In this document: positions 54,361-62,509 of the stretch, in pieces
Layout of the letters: each line of letters opens with the position of its first letter
Position numbering within the stretch: the stretch's first letter is position 1
DNA from: Subdoligranulum variabile
GTDB taxonomy: Bacteria > Bacillota > Clostridia > Oscillospirales > Ruminococcaceae
Assembly: GCF_025152575.1 (NCBI RefSeq)
Contig: NZ_CP102293.1
Span: forward strand, 1,798,001 to 1,862,000
Length of the DNA: 64,000 nt
Direction: 5' to 3'
Translations under genes and position numbers: made by a program
Notes under the pieces: generated by a model
Seen by the model: only the letters and a program-made list of their open reading frames with translations
Told to the model about the DNA's origin: nothing
Database searches by the model: none

Positions 54361-54396
54361 GAAAAAAGTAAGCCCGTGCATAAGCACGGGCTTACT
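54361..54396 (-). terminator. Terminator of the small island gene
   Basis: A perfect 13-bp stem (54367-54379 with 54384-54396), ATAA loop and, on the minus strand, a run of six T. It faces the end of the peptidase-like gene. Confidence 0.85.
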
Positions 54397-54429
54397 GATT
54401 ATAAACAAAACAAAATAGAAACGATATTA

Positions 54430-54645
54430 TTATCTTTCCCCTTTAAATGTAACAGCTTTAGCAGGAGAAATAATCTGATTATCGCTATCACCTAACTGCT
54501 TAGAAACCCTGAAAGAAATCTCATCGTTCAAAGAACGGATATAACGAGCAGTAATAGGAATAGATACAATATGAGCAGTGGAGCGCCCTTTTTTCGAGGA
54601 CCTTAGCATTTCCTTTAAATCAGACCGTTTCGAGGTTTGATACAT
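54430..54645 (-). CDS. Small basic protein with its own promoter and terminator
   Basis: 71 aa, MYQTSKRSDLKEMLRSSKKG..., basic at the N-terminus, with a beta-strand-rich middle (STAHIVSIPITARYI). Not recognised. It is treated as real because of a GAGGGC ribosome binding site, a promoter with a dyad over the -10 box, and a clean terminator after the stop. It is convergent with the two-gene module and adjacent to the right att site, positions typical of small excisionase or regulatory genes. A role as repressor of itself or recombination directionality factor is a guess. Confidence 0.6.
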   Translation of the reverse strand: MYQTSKRSDLKEMLRSSKKGRSTAHIVSIPITARYIRSLNDEISFRVSKQLGDSDNQIISPAKAVTFKGER

Positions 54646-54678
54646 ATAAAGCCCTCATTTCTATTTATAAAAACTAAC

Positions 54679-54718
54679 TATACTGTTCTAGTATATGCGC
54701 TACACTCGCATTTGTCAA
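54679..54718 (-). promoter_or_regulatory. Promoter and operator-like dyad of the small gene
   Basis: On the minus strand, TTGACA (54718-54713), 17-bp spacer, TATACT (54695-54690). The -10 is one arm of the dyad TATACT-5 nt-AGTATA (54679-54695), a probable operator. Confidence 0.75.
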
Positions 54719-54917
54719 GAACTTTTGAAAAATATTTTTGAGGGTACTGGTACGACTGGAATTTTGGTTGCCCCCAAAACTGCCCCCAAAACGGAAAATA
54801 ACGATTGACACACAGGGGGACAATGTAGTTTGATTTACACAAAATAGACCTTGCGTTATGGGACGATTGCCTACCAAATGGCACAAAATATCATAAATAA
54901 CGATATATCGTAAAATT
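54719..54917. other. AT-rich non-coding right end of the island
   Basis: Two close copies of TGCCCCCAAAA (about 54770-54790) and a CGATATATCG palindrome (about 54901-54910) just before the attachment repeat. These could be recombinase arm or core sites. Short open frames here lack start signals and are not called. Confidence 0.4.
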
Positions 54918-54963
54918 CTCATAACCCGGAGGTCGCAGGTTCAAGTCCTGTCCCCGCAACCAC
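54918..54963 (+). repeat. Right attachment repeat (3' half of tRNA-fMet)
   Basis: Exact 46-bp copy of 49702-49747. The tRNA 5' half is absent upstream, so this is a non-functional remnant marking the island boundary. Confidence 0.9.
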
Positions 54964-54964
54964 C

Positions 54965-54997
54965 AAGCCGGTTAACCGAATGGTTGACCGGCTTTTT
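54965..54997 (+). terminator. Native terminator of tRNA-fMet, displaced by the island
   Basis: A 13-bp stem with one G-T pair (54965-54977 with 54982-54994), GAAT loop and TTTTT. It sits directly after the right att repeat, where the tRNA 3' end was before integration. Confidence 0.85.
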
Positions 54998-55175
54998 CGT
55001 TGTGTTCTTCGGGCTATGAGCCCGGCGGGCGTGCTTGCAGGGCAGAAAGTCCGACTGCCGTCCGCGATAGAAGCAGGGCGGTTTTTCTGGCACAGCAGTC
55101 CCCATCGGCAGGGCCTGAGGCCGGGGCCTCGCAGGGGTTCCAAAGGCGCTGCCGGATTTTTGGGCAGGGCACAAA

Positions 55176-55204
55176 TTGACGGCCAGGCGTTTTTTGTCTA
55201 TACT
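55176..55204 (+). promoter_or_regulatory. Promoter of the YhhN-family gene
   Basis: TTGACG (55176-55181), 17-bp spacer, TATACT (55199-55204), 32 bp before the GTG start. The stretch 54998-55175 holds no supported gene. Confidence 0.75.
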
Positions 55205-55236
55205 GAAGGGGAAGCAATGCAAAGGGGGCGCGGCCT

Positions 55237-55905
55237 GTGAGCATACCGTATATCGTGGGAATGGGCGCGGTCTACACCGCCGCCATGGGTCTGCTGATGC
55301 GGCGGCTGCGCCTGCCGGGGCGTGGCTATCTGCCCGAAAAAGTACTGTGCAGCCTCTGCTTTGTGGTCGTGGCGGCGGTGTGCGCCGCCCTGGGCAGCCG
55401 TCCCGAGGCTTTTTGGCATTTACTGCCGGCGCTGCTGTGTTGTGTGGTGGGGGATGTGGTGCTGGCGCTCTACAACCACCTGCGCCGTCCGGGGCTGTTT
55501 CTGGCGGGACTGGGGGCCTTTCTGGCTGGACACGCCCTGTTTGTGTGGGGCCTGTGCCGGCTGCAGCCCATGGGCTGGCCGGTGCCGCTGGCCGCGGTGC
55601 TGGGGGCCGTCGGCGTGGCGGTGCTGTCCAACCTGCCGGGCATGCAGACCGGGCGGATGCGCCCCTGGGTGGTGCTTTACGCGGCCTTTGTCTCGGCGCT
55701 GCTGGGCAAGGGACTGCAGCTGGCCTTTGGCGTGGGCCAGACTTGGTGCTTTCTGGTGCTGGCAGGGGCGGCGCTGTTCTGGATTTCCGATCTGCTGATC
55801 CTGTTTTTGTATTTTTACCCTTCCAGGCATCCCGCCGTGCACGTGGCCAATCTTTTGACCTACTACTATGCCATGTTTCTGATTGCCGTCAGTCTCGCGT
55901 TCTGA
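55237..55905 (+). CDS. YhhN-family membrane protein (lysoplasmalogenase-like)
   Basis: A 222-aa protein with about eight hydrophobic helices. GTG start with AAAGGGGG upstream. The YhhN/TMEM86 pattern is visible: CCVVGDVVLAL near 72 (conserved Asp), AGHALFVWG near 100, and ALFWISDLLILF near 185 (second conserved Asp). Eukaryotic relatives hydrolyse lysoplasmalogens; many gut Clostridia contain plasmalogens, so this activity is plausible but unproven. Confidence 0.8.
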   Translation: MSIPYIVGMGAVYTAAMGLLMRRLRLPGRGYLPEKVLCSLCFVVVAAVCAALGSRPEAFWHLLPALLCCVVGDVVLALYNHLRRPGLFLAGLGAFLAGHALFVWGLCRLQPMGWPVPLAAVLGAVGVAVLSNLPGMQTGRMRPWVVLYAAFVSALLGKGLQLAFGVGQTWCFLVLAGAALFWISDLLILFLYFYPSRHPAVHVANLLTYYYAMFLIAVSLAF

Positions 55906-55934
55906 GAACGGGGGTACTCTAGTAAGATAAACAA

Positions 55935-55968
55935 ACAGGCCGGACAACCATTCGGTTGACCGGCCTGT
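55935..55968. terminator. Hairpin between YhhN and XRE genes, related to the tRNA-fMet terminator
   Basis: A 15-bp stem with one mismatch around ATTC/GAAT. Read on the minus strand its core matches the terminator at 54965-54997 at about 22 of 24 positions, including the GAAT loop, but the T-run is weaker. Confidence 0.6.
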
Positions 55969-55987
55969 TCGTTTGCCTGTGACGGCA

Positions 55988-56665
55988 TCAGCGGTTCAGG
56001 GCCAGGAACAGGAACCCGCCGGATACAAAGAGGGGGCCCAGCCGTAACAGTTCATGGTCTCGCGTGAACAGGGGGATAAACCAATACTGCACGAGAAACT
56101 GCACGGGTTTCAAGTCATAGAGAAAAGCGGGCCACAGGCCCAGATAGAGGGTCAGCCATACAAGATAGTAACACAGGCCCACAAGTCCCAGCGCCAGCAG
56201 TACACGGCGTACCGGTATGCTGCGGACCCGGATGTCCACCCAGAGGGAGGCCAGGGACGGAATCAGACAGCCCAGCCCCAGAACCCCCAGGGGCGGCACG
56301 GCCAGAAAATAGGCCATACCGGGATAGGGAATGAGGGTCTGGGCCGCCTGACGGGCCAGATAGGGTTTCAGGGTTACCTCCATAACCAGCCAGGCGATCA
56401 CCACCACAGCAGAGAGCACCGTGCACACCCGATACCGCCGCTGGTAACGGGCGAAGGGGGCCTGCACCGCCCCGGGGCCGTAGAGCAGCTCCTGGACATC
56501 GGCGCCCAGCGCCTCCGCCAGGGCGACCAGTGTCTCAGCGTCCAGACGGTTCTTCTCGGTCTCCCAGGCGGACACCGCCTGCCGGGTCACGTGGAGCCGC
56601 TCCGCCAAATCTTCCTGGGTCATTCCAGCGCGCTGGCGCAGCCGCTTGCAATTCCGTCCGATCAT
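55988..56665 (-). CDS. XRE regulator fused to membrane domain
   Basis: About 225 aa from the ATG at 56665 (MIGRNCKRLRQRAGMTQEDLAERL). The N-terminal XRE helix-turn-helix (about 2-60) is followed by a short linker and a C-terminal region with four to five transmembrane helices (about 82-224). Membrane-tethered XRE proteins of this type are common in Clostridia and may sense envelope or metabolite signals. Targets unknown; neighbours are unrelated. Confidence 0.82.
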   Translation of the reverse strand: MIGRNCKRLRQRAGMTQEDLAERLHVTRQAVSAWETEKNRLDAETLVALAEALGADVQELLYGPGAVQAPFARYQRRYRVCTVLSAVVVIAWLVMEVTLKPYLARQAAQTLIPYPGMAYFLAVPPLGVLGLGCLIPSLASLWVDIRVRSIPVRRVLLALGLVGLCYYLVWLTLYLGLWPAFLYDLKPVQFLVQYWFIPLFTRDHELLRLGPLFVSGGFLFLALNR

Positions 56666-56816
56666 ACTGCTTCGCCTCCCGTGTTTTCTGATTCCATCAT
56701 ACCAGGAGGGAACGTATTTGTCACGCAATGTTCCGTTGCGGGCCGCTTTTTGCACTATGTTACACAAAAAATACCGCCCGCGGAATCTTTCCGATTCCAG
56801 TGAGCGGCAGATTGAT

Positions 56817-57170
56817 CTAAGATTCCGGTTTGGGGTATTGTCCATAAGCATTTTTCCAGGGTTCGGCTGTTTTCAGGAAGGTGGCATAATCATGGCTGCG
56901 GATAAACTCCAACGCCTGTCTGTACTTGGAGTATTTGTAGCCGGGATGATGCATAAAGGCCTGAATGATTTCGCAGGCGTCATAGTCTGTGCAATCGGCG
57001 CAGGTAACATGACCTTTGGTCAGACAACATCTTTTCATTTTGCATTTTGCGCGGCTTAAGTCCCGGGATCCATCCAGATATCCCGGCTTGCAACCCCTGC
57101 AGTTTTTTTGGAATTCACGGCAGGTCTTGCAGTATGCGCCGCGGCAGCCGATTTTCTCTGTGTCATTCAT
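56817..57170 (-). CDS. DUF3795-like Cys-rich protein
   Basis: 117 aa with 12 cysteines arranged in C..C pairs (CRGAYCKTCREFQKNCRGC; KCKMKRCC; CADCTDYDAC), as in DUF3795 proteins, presumed to bind zinc or an iron-sulfur cluster. The C-terminus is a helical pair. Complete by length. Function unknown for the family. Confidence 0.75.
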   Translation of the reverse strand: MNDTEKIGCRGAYCKTCREFQKNCRGCKPGYLDGSRDLSRAKCKMKRCCLTKGHVTCADCTDYDACEIIQAFMHHPGYKYSKYRQALEFIRSHDYATFLKTAEPWKNAYGQYPKPES

Positions 57171-57262
57171 AGGTCTGCGTTTCTTTCCTCAGATATTCAT
57201 GGGATCGCGGATGCTTCCTTTGCTGCATAAAACGGCGTTTCATCACGGAACGGTCTGTGAGC

Positions 57263-57787
57263 TTATCGGAGTTTTTCCGCTTTTTTTAACGCTTTCTTAT
57301 ATTGGTTCTTGACACCGTTTTCCTGTTCTTTTTCGCACAAACGGGAGATTTGTTCAAACAGAGGCCCTCTTGCGTATTGCGGGATCAAGACGATGCGGGC
57401 TAAGGCATAGGCACTTGCCCATCGGATCACCGTTCCCTCGTGTTCTGCATTTTGCAATAATGCGTCTATGGCATGGTCAAGATTCGCCGGAAAAGCAGCC
57501 GCCAGGTTTCCAACGATCCGGGAAGATTCCCTTTTGCATGAAGGATCGGAAGACAGAATATATCTTTCTGACAGATTCAGATAATCTTCTTCCAGGGAGA
57601 ACTCTTTGGAACGGCTGACCTCTTCCAAGGCTTCCAGTAAAAGGGAAATGTTTTTTTCGGGCAAAAACGAGCAGGCCGCGGATATTGCAGAAAAATCAAA
57701 ACTCCCGTTGATGATCCCCTCGATGAGGGCCTTCCGCTTTTCCAGGCGCTTGATGGATTTGTCGTCGATGATTTGCTGAATTGTCAT
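57263..57787 (-). CDS. HEAT-repeat-like helical protein
   Basis: 174 aa, all-helical. Helical pairs such as NISLLLEALEEVSRSKEF, ESSRIVGNLAAAFPANLDHAI and VIRWASAYALARIVLIP resemble HEAT/PBS repeats used for protein contacts. GGGAGAA before the ATG. No catalytic motif. Possibly an immunity or scaffold protein of this accessory region. Confidence 0.65.
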   Translation of the reverse strand: MTIQQIIDDKSIKRLEKRKALIEGIINGSFDFSAISAACSFLPEKNISLLLEALEEVSRSKEFSLEEDYLNLSERYILSSDPSCKRESSRIVGNLAAAFPANLDHAIDALLQNAEHEGTVIRWASAYALARIVLIPQYARGPLFEQISRLCEKEQENGVKNQYKKALKKAEKLR

Positions 57788-57949
57788 AGCTGGTTCTCCC
57801 GTAATTCAAACTATACAGAAACTGAGATCGCTGTCGTTGAAGGTTTTTATGGTGCGGCAGTCACCATCTTCATCCCGGATCGGATACAACGCATCGGTGC
57901 CGAGCAATTTTACTCTATTATAGTAGGTTGGTTGTGAGGTCGTCAAATG

Positions 57950-58411
57950 CTATGACGCGGAGTATTCTGGATTCGGAACACATCGGTTGCCTTTATCCGC
58001 AAAAATCCAGAGCACTTTCATAAGCAGGTCCTGCCGGAATGTTCTTCCCATGCTGCCTCGTGTCTCTGCCGTGGGATTCTTACGGCGGTGGCGAGGCTGC
58101 CGCTGCGCCGCGGAGGACGCGGGTACGGAATAGCTGCGAAGGACGGTGCCGGTGGTGTACTCAAGGAGCGTTGCCACAGCCATGCCGGAGAAAAAGACGA
58201 GTGCCGGGTTCTGTGCCACGGGGAGAGTGAATACGAGGACCGACAGGGCGCCGAAGCCATAGATGGGCAGCAGCGGCCCGTTGAGGAACCCGCGGTTCAC
58301 CCAGCGGTGCTTCCGCGCGGAGACGTAGAACGACTCCCAGACCCATCCCAGGAACGAATAGAGATAGTAAAACAGCGCCCACTGTGCGGGGACATAGCCG
58401 GTCCAAGGCAT
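57950..58411 (-). CDS. CmpB-like membrane protein, C-terminally altered
   Basis: About 153 aa from the ATG at 58411. The first 95 residues match the putative ABC-transporter type IV (CmpB) family: YYLYSFLGWVWESFYVSARKHRWVNRGFLNGPLLPIYGFG. After LEYTTGTVLRSY the family usually continues with a second membrane part (WDYS.. motif), but here a basic, low-hydrophobicity sequence follows instead. This suggests a frameshift or replacement of the 3' half, so the product is probably non-functional or shortened. Confidence 0.6.
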   Translation of the reverse strand: MPWTGYVPAQWALFYYLYSFLGWVWESFYVSARKHRWVNRGFLNGPLLPIYGFGALSVLVFTLPVAQNPALVFFSGMAVATLLEYTTGTVLRSYSVPASSAAQRQPRHRRKNPTAETRGSMGRTFRQDLLMKVLWIFADKGNRCVPNPEYSAS

Positions 58412-58731
58412 AGCGATCCTTCTTTCTGTGTGAAATGCGCAATGGTTATGCGCTCTTTTTTGGGGGGAAATCCGGTGCACCGCAGCCCGTGCAGGCCGCA
58501 CGGGGTGTGGTGCCGGATGTGTTTGGTCGGGAAGGGCGGCGGGCCGCGCCTTCCTTGTTCTGTACGCTTATCGTACCATTTGCGCGCTGCAAAAGCGGTA
58601 CTCCAGACAACGGAATTCCCGGTTCAGAAAATTTTTGCCGGCGGAAGTGCTGCAGGTTCGGAGCACCCTTGCGGCCTGTAGCCGGAATTCATCGGGATTG
58701 TCCGCAAGCTGTGCCAGGAATAAGAAAAAAT
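58412..58731. other. Gap without a supported gene
   Basis: About 320 bp. A minus-strand stretch near 58570-58720 reads like a protein tail (QLADNPDEFRLQAARV...) but has no start, ribosome site or partner; it may be the remnant of a lost gene. Nothing else is evident. Confidence 0.4.
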
Positions 58732-58765
58732 TGCGGTGGAATTCCTTGCAAAGAATTCCACCGCA
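58726..58765 (-). terminator. Terminator of the membrane protein gene
   Basis: A 13-bp stem (58732-58744 with 58753-58765). On the minus strand it ends in TTTTTT. The loop CTTGCAAA recalls the centre of the palindromic repeats at 8850 and 31822. Confidence 0.8.
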
Positions 58766-58794
58766 GTTTGTTTGTTCGCCCTGTAAGGGCATCT

Positions 58795-59601
58795 TTATTT
58801 CCGCTTTTCCAGATAGCGCTGGTTGTAGGTGAAGATGGCCCGGCCATAGGCATACAGCGTCCACAGCATGGCGCCGTAGCTGCACCACAACAGCAACTGA
58901 AGCGCAGAGAGAATGACCTGATCCTCCCCGGTTGGTCCCTGGTAAATCCGGTACACCAGGTGTCCGGTGGCGGCGAGGACAGCCGCGGCCACGGCAACGG
59001 TTATGGCCAGATAGCCGGGCGGCTCTTTCCAGAAGCGGATCCTGAAAAACAGACAGGTGAGCATGGTCAGCAGGATGACTGCCAGTACAAACAGGCCCTG
59101 CACAAAGGCAGCGCTGCGCTCCTGCTGTGTGCCGAAGGATACCGTCAGAAGATGCCATTCTTCCTGCGGGGGACGCCGCCAGGCGATGACGTAGATGTCG
59201 CTGTCCCCGGCGGGCTTTACCAAAAAACGCAGCTCATCGCCGCTTTGCAGTTCGCCGCGCTTTATATTGCGGATACCGAACCACTGCGGGGCCCCATCCA
59301 CCAGAATGGCCGCCTGCTGGGGATCAGGCTTGCGGTATTCCACCCACTCCTGGAACACACCGCTTTGTTCCTGCCAGGTGCCGCTCCATGCAGCGGGAAA
59401 ACCTTCCCATACTTCTGTGATGGATAAGATGGAGATAAGCGTTCCCAGGGACAAGGCGGCGGTCACCAGGAAAACCGCCTTGTCCGTCTGCAGCTGGGTG
59501 CCGGTATGCAGCAATTGTTCCCGGCAGAGCGTCAAAGCACCGAGGGGAAAAGCAAAAAACACGATCAGAGCGCAGAAAAGTGAAAAGAACAGCGATGTCA
59601 T
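58795..59601 (-). CDS. Membrane protein of unknown function
   Basis: 268 aa. Two N-terminal hydrophobic segments (about 3-24, 41-62), an extracytoplasmic middle domain (about 63-170, with AILVDGAPQWFGIRNIKRGEL and an SDIYVIAWRR strand), then three helices (about 170-255). GC-rich neighbours and a terminator mark it as a single-gene unit. Not recognised; the layout resembles small sensor or DUF3592-like proteins (a weak resemblance). Confidence 0.65.
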   Translation of the reverse strand: MTSLFFSLFCALIVFFAFPLGALTLCREQLLHTGTQLQTDKAVFLVTAALSLGTLISILSITEVWEGFPAAWSGTWQEQSGVFQEWVEYRKPDPQQAAILVDGAPQWFGIRNIKRGELQSGDELRFLVKPAGDSDIYVIAWRRPPQEEWHLLTVSFGTQQERSAAFVQGLFVLAVILLTMLTCLFFRIRFWKEPPGYLAITVAVAAAVLAATGHLVYRIYQGPTGEDQVILSALQLLLWCSYGAMLWTLYAYGRAIFTYNQRYLEKRK

Positions 59602-59747
59602 GGTGCATTCCCTTTCTCAGTTCTACATACTCATCTTTGCCCAGGCGATCATTGACGGCAGAAAAGGGCATCCCCATCTCTGTAACGGCGGCATCGTTCG
59701 CCAGATGGTGGCGGGCATCCAATGGCCCCGAGTGATCGCCCCGAAGT

Positions 59748-60392
59748 TTATTTTTCCTCAATCAGCGGATGCCCATAACGATAGGCTTTGATGAGCTTCT
59801 CCCGATACCGTTTACTGATACGGGCTCTTATCATTTTCCGTGCTTCTGCCCTTGCATACTGTTTGTAAGGACTTTCGTGCAGCAGAGCGAGATGCCCGTG
59901 CAGGGCTTCGTCCGCCGCCCGGGTGTTCCCTTGTGCCAGCAGACAGCTCATCACCATGGCGAGTTCCGGCACGTTCAGATACCAGGTATCCAGCAGGTAG
60001 GGGATCTGCGCCCGGGCAGCTTCCCTGTCGCCGGACAAAAAGGTTAATACAAATTTATCCACCGCATACCATGGGTCAGTAACAGCCTGTATTTTTTTCA
60101 CTTCCTGCCCCAAGCGCGGCGACCCGGCGGCCTGCAGCGCAAACAGGCCCAGGATCAGGGCCTCCGTCTTTTCTTCTCCGCACCCCTGTGTTTCTGCCCG
60201 TCGGGCCCACAGACAGGCCGATGGGTATCTGCCTGCCTGGTAATACAGCAGTGCTGCATTATAGGCGGGGGCAAACGACGGCTTCAGCAGGAAATCCTTT
60301 TTGTAGCGCAGCGCGGCATGCAGGCTCCTCCCGTGCAGCAGTTCTTTTGCGGCCCGGCGGATGGCCGGGCAAAAACTTTTGTTTTCCATCAT
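59748..60392 (-). CDS. TPR-like helical protein of unknown function
   Basis: About 214 aa from the ATG-ATG at 60392. All-helical, with tetratricopeptide-like pairs (SFAPAYNAALLYYQAGRYPSACLWARRAE; LALVMSCLLAQGNTRAADEAL-type segments) and a basic C-terminus (KMIRARISKRYREKLIKAY). AAGGA before the start. TPRs suggest protein binding; no partner is evident. Confidence 0.6.
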   Translation of the reverse strand: MMENKSFCPAIRRAAKELLHGRSLHAALRYKKDFLLKPSFAPAYNAALLYYQAGRYPSACLWARRAETQGCGEEKTEALILGLFALQAAGSPRLGQEVKKIQAVTDPWYAVDKFVLTFLSGDREAARAQIPYLLDTWYLNVPELAMVMSCLLAQGNTRAADEALHGHLALLHESPYKQYARAEARKMIRARISKRYREKLIKAYRYGHPLIEEK

Positions 60393-60729
60393 GGATTCCT
60401 TCGTGACGACAAAGCAATTGGTAATGCGGGCGCGGCGTGGGCCGGCTGTGCCGCGGGTTTGCGGTTTATCCGACAACCGCAGCTTGCAGGAAACACCACA
60501 TTACTTGTATTGTACACGCCGGTGGGCTATCGTATCAAGGGAAAAGCTGCCCGGTCGCCATTTTTTACAACCGCATACCTGCCAAAAATATCATGGCGTT
60601 TTTGGGCAACCTGCTGCTTGCCTGCGTTGCCCCCGAACGGGTACACTATAGAGGGAGCCGAAGCCGACCCCCGGCGGAGGCAAAACGGTTCCGCTGTTTG
60701 ATGCAAGCCCGGGAAAAAGGAGGTTGTCT
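60393..60729. other. 337-bp gap without a supported gene
   Basis: Lies between divergent genes and must carry both promoters. TTGCCT with TACACT about 18 bp on (before 60660) is a weak plus-strand candidate. No RNA gene or clear repeat is seen. Confidence 0.35.
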
Positions 60730-61551
60730 ATGCTTACACTCAGGCCGCTTTGCCAGGAAGGAATTGAGTATGTGGAAGAGCAGCTTCTTCTGCGCGGGTT
60801 TGATCAGCGCGGCAAGCTGTTTATCCGGCGCAGCGGGCCCATCGTGGCGACGGTCTATCCGTGCTGGGTGTGCGGCGAGCTGGAAGATTACCTCATAGGA
60901 ACGCAGCCGATATGGTTTTGCCCTGACAAAATCGATTGGCTGCGCGATGGCGACGGCACAAGATGGGCAACCATTGTCGGGCGCATGGCAATGGGGACCA
61001 CTCCTTCCCCCACGCCGGAAAGTCCGTTCCGCCCGGTGACCAGAATTCCCTACCCGTTTCTGGAACACTATTTGCGAAGATTCACACCGGAAGGTTTGCG
61101 CCGCCGTTTCGGGGTGGATGCGAAGGACTTCTGCTGGGAAGATATCCAGGAAGTTCTGGACTGTACCCTTTTGGCACCTTTGGATTATCGTGCAACCTAT
61201 GAAGGGGAAAAAGCCCACAAAGAATTTGTAAGGGAAACCACGCATAGATTTGTAGCCCGCAATTTCTATATGTATGAGAAAAACCTGCCGGATTTGCAGG
61301 CGGATGTAAAGATGGAGCAGAAATTCCGGAATGAATGCCTGCAGCAATACGGGTTTTATCTGGATACGCATGAAAATAAGTACCAGCAAGCCCTGCAGAT
61401 TCTCGGGTCCGCAGAATCCGGCGACTGGGGCCCCGCCGAACAATTCCTGGCCGAAAAAAGCGCCGGGGCACTGGCCCTGCTCAAGCGCTACCACGTGGAG
61501 GACAAAGGCCCCTATCCGGCGGCCTATGCCCGGCGGCGCTATGATGAATAG
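60730..61551 (+). CDS. Unknown 273-aa protein
   Basis: The ATG at 60730 has AGGAGG five bases upstream, a strong start. No recognised domain. The N-terminal 100 residues include a possible metal or disulfide pair CWVCGE (about 46). The middle is aromatic and charged, and the C-terminus helical (KMEQKFRNECLQQYGFYLD). Soluble, no signal peptide. The only plus-strand gene in this part of the accessory region; it could be a toxin-like or phage-derived product, but nothing shows that. Confidence 0.6.
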   Translation: MLTLRPLCQEGIEYVEEQLLLRGFDQRGKLFIRRSGPIVATVYPCWVCGELEDYLIGTQPIWFCPDKIDWLRDGDGTRWATIVGRMAMGTTPSPTPESPFRPVTRIPYPFLEHYLRRFTPEGLRRRFGVDAKDFCWEDIQEVLDCTLLAPLDYRATYEGEKAHKEFVRETTHRFVARNFYMYEKNLPDLQADVKMEQKFRNECLQQYGFYLDTHENKYQQALQILGSAESGDWGPAEQFLAEKSAGALALLKRYHVEDKGPYPAAYARRRYDE

Positions 61552-61664
61552 AAACGGAAAACAAGAAAAGCTTTGCCCTGCGGCAACGCTTTTGCTTTTT
61601 GTACGAAACGGAATACTTGCTGCGATTTTTACTTATTGTAGAAAACACTCTGGCGCCCTCCCGT

Positions 61665-61886
61665 TCAGGGAATGGTGAAAAATCCTTCTGTCCAGTACCG
61701 CTCATCCAGGAGGTATTTGTCAAGGTGGAAGTCCTGGGAATGTTCACAAAACCCCGGAAGTGTTCGGTACATTTCTATTGCCTGTTGTGCCTTATCTTCC
61801 GAGGAGAACACACCCAACAGTTTTGTCTCATCGCATCCGTTCTGTAACGCATAGCTGTGTTGTAGTACGTAGACTTCCTGCCTCAT
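61665..61886 (-). CDS. DUF7336-like small protein
   Basis: 73 aa: VYVLQHSY..NGCDETKLLGVFSSEDKAQQAIEMYRTLPGF..., ending YLDERYWTEGF-like. This matches the compact alpha/beta family now called DUF7336, frequently found near polymorphic-toxin immunity genes. AAGGGGGG lies before the ATG. Role unknown; the family name is from memory of its pattern. Confidence 0.7.
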   Translation of the reverse strand: MRQEVYVLQHSYALQNGCDETKLLGVFSSEDKAQQAIEMYRTLPGFCEHSQDFHLDKYLLDERYWTEGFFTIP

Positions 61887-62000
61887 ACTTCTTTTTCCCC
61901 CCTTGCATTGCTGTCAGGGAAGACGAACCATCCGCCCCATGCTAGCGGTCCGGCGCTGCGGAAACAGTCCTCAGCGCCAGGATGCTCTGACCGATCGGCG

Positions 62001-62402
62001 CTATGAGATACAGGAAATGGTCACAGTGGGCTCCCTTAAGGATAAGACATCAACGATATCATTGGCGGTTACAAACGCCAGATGGAGGATCTCATCGACT
62101 GTTGTGCTGCCGAAGCTTTCCCGGGAAAACCAGCTTGCATAATCGGATTCGGAAACCTTGTAGGCCAGCCAGCCCCGGAAAAAGTGCTTGCCGTGATCGG
62201 CCAATACGGTATCAACGGTTTTCCATCGGTCACCTTCGTCACAGCTGCGGAAAGACAGCAGCTGCTCACGATACACAAGGGTCACCTCGGTTTTCCGGCC
62301 AAGGAAAACGAGGGTAAGCCCCTCCCAGTCCTGCACCAGACTCTTCAATTCGTAGTCGTCTGCCACCAATTCTGGGCTGTTCCATCTTTCCCATCTTTCC
62401 AT
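62001..62402 (-). CDS. Unknown 133-aa protein, immunity-like
   Basis: The ATG at 62402 is preferred over an in-frame GTG nine bases upstream, because GGGAGG would be too close to the GTG. Mixed alpha/beta, acidic, with a beta-rich core (LTLVFLGRKTEVTLVYREQLLSFRSC). Size and composition resemble single-domain immunity proteins, but no family is recognised. Confidence 0.6.
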   Translation of the reverse strand: MERWERWNSPELVADDYELKSLVQDWEGLTLVFLGRKTEVTLVYREQLLSFRSCDEGDRWKTVDTVLADHGKHFFRGWLAYKVSESDYASWFSRESFGSTTVDEILHLAFVTANDIVDVLSLREPTVTISCIS

Positions 62403-62509
62403 TGAAATCACGCCTCCCGGTGGAATTTTCGTCGTCGGTCTGCGGGGCCCGGATATCGTTCGGGCCAGCCTTATGTGCCTCGGTACCCGCCTCAGAAGAA
62501 AGCAAATCC

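Noticed and set aside
54678..54922. Remnant of an integrase C-terminus beside the right att site
   Set aside because: The short minus-strand frame has no catalytic residues and no recognisable similarity; I could not support it beyond its position.
55014..55244. Short frames in the 54998-55236 gap
   Set aside because: Overlap the YhhN promoter and lack ribosome sites; no coding pattern.
58502..58730. Protein tail on the minus strand (about 50 codons)
   Set aside because: Protein-like composition, but no start codon with ribosome site and no recognised family; reported only as a possible remnant.
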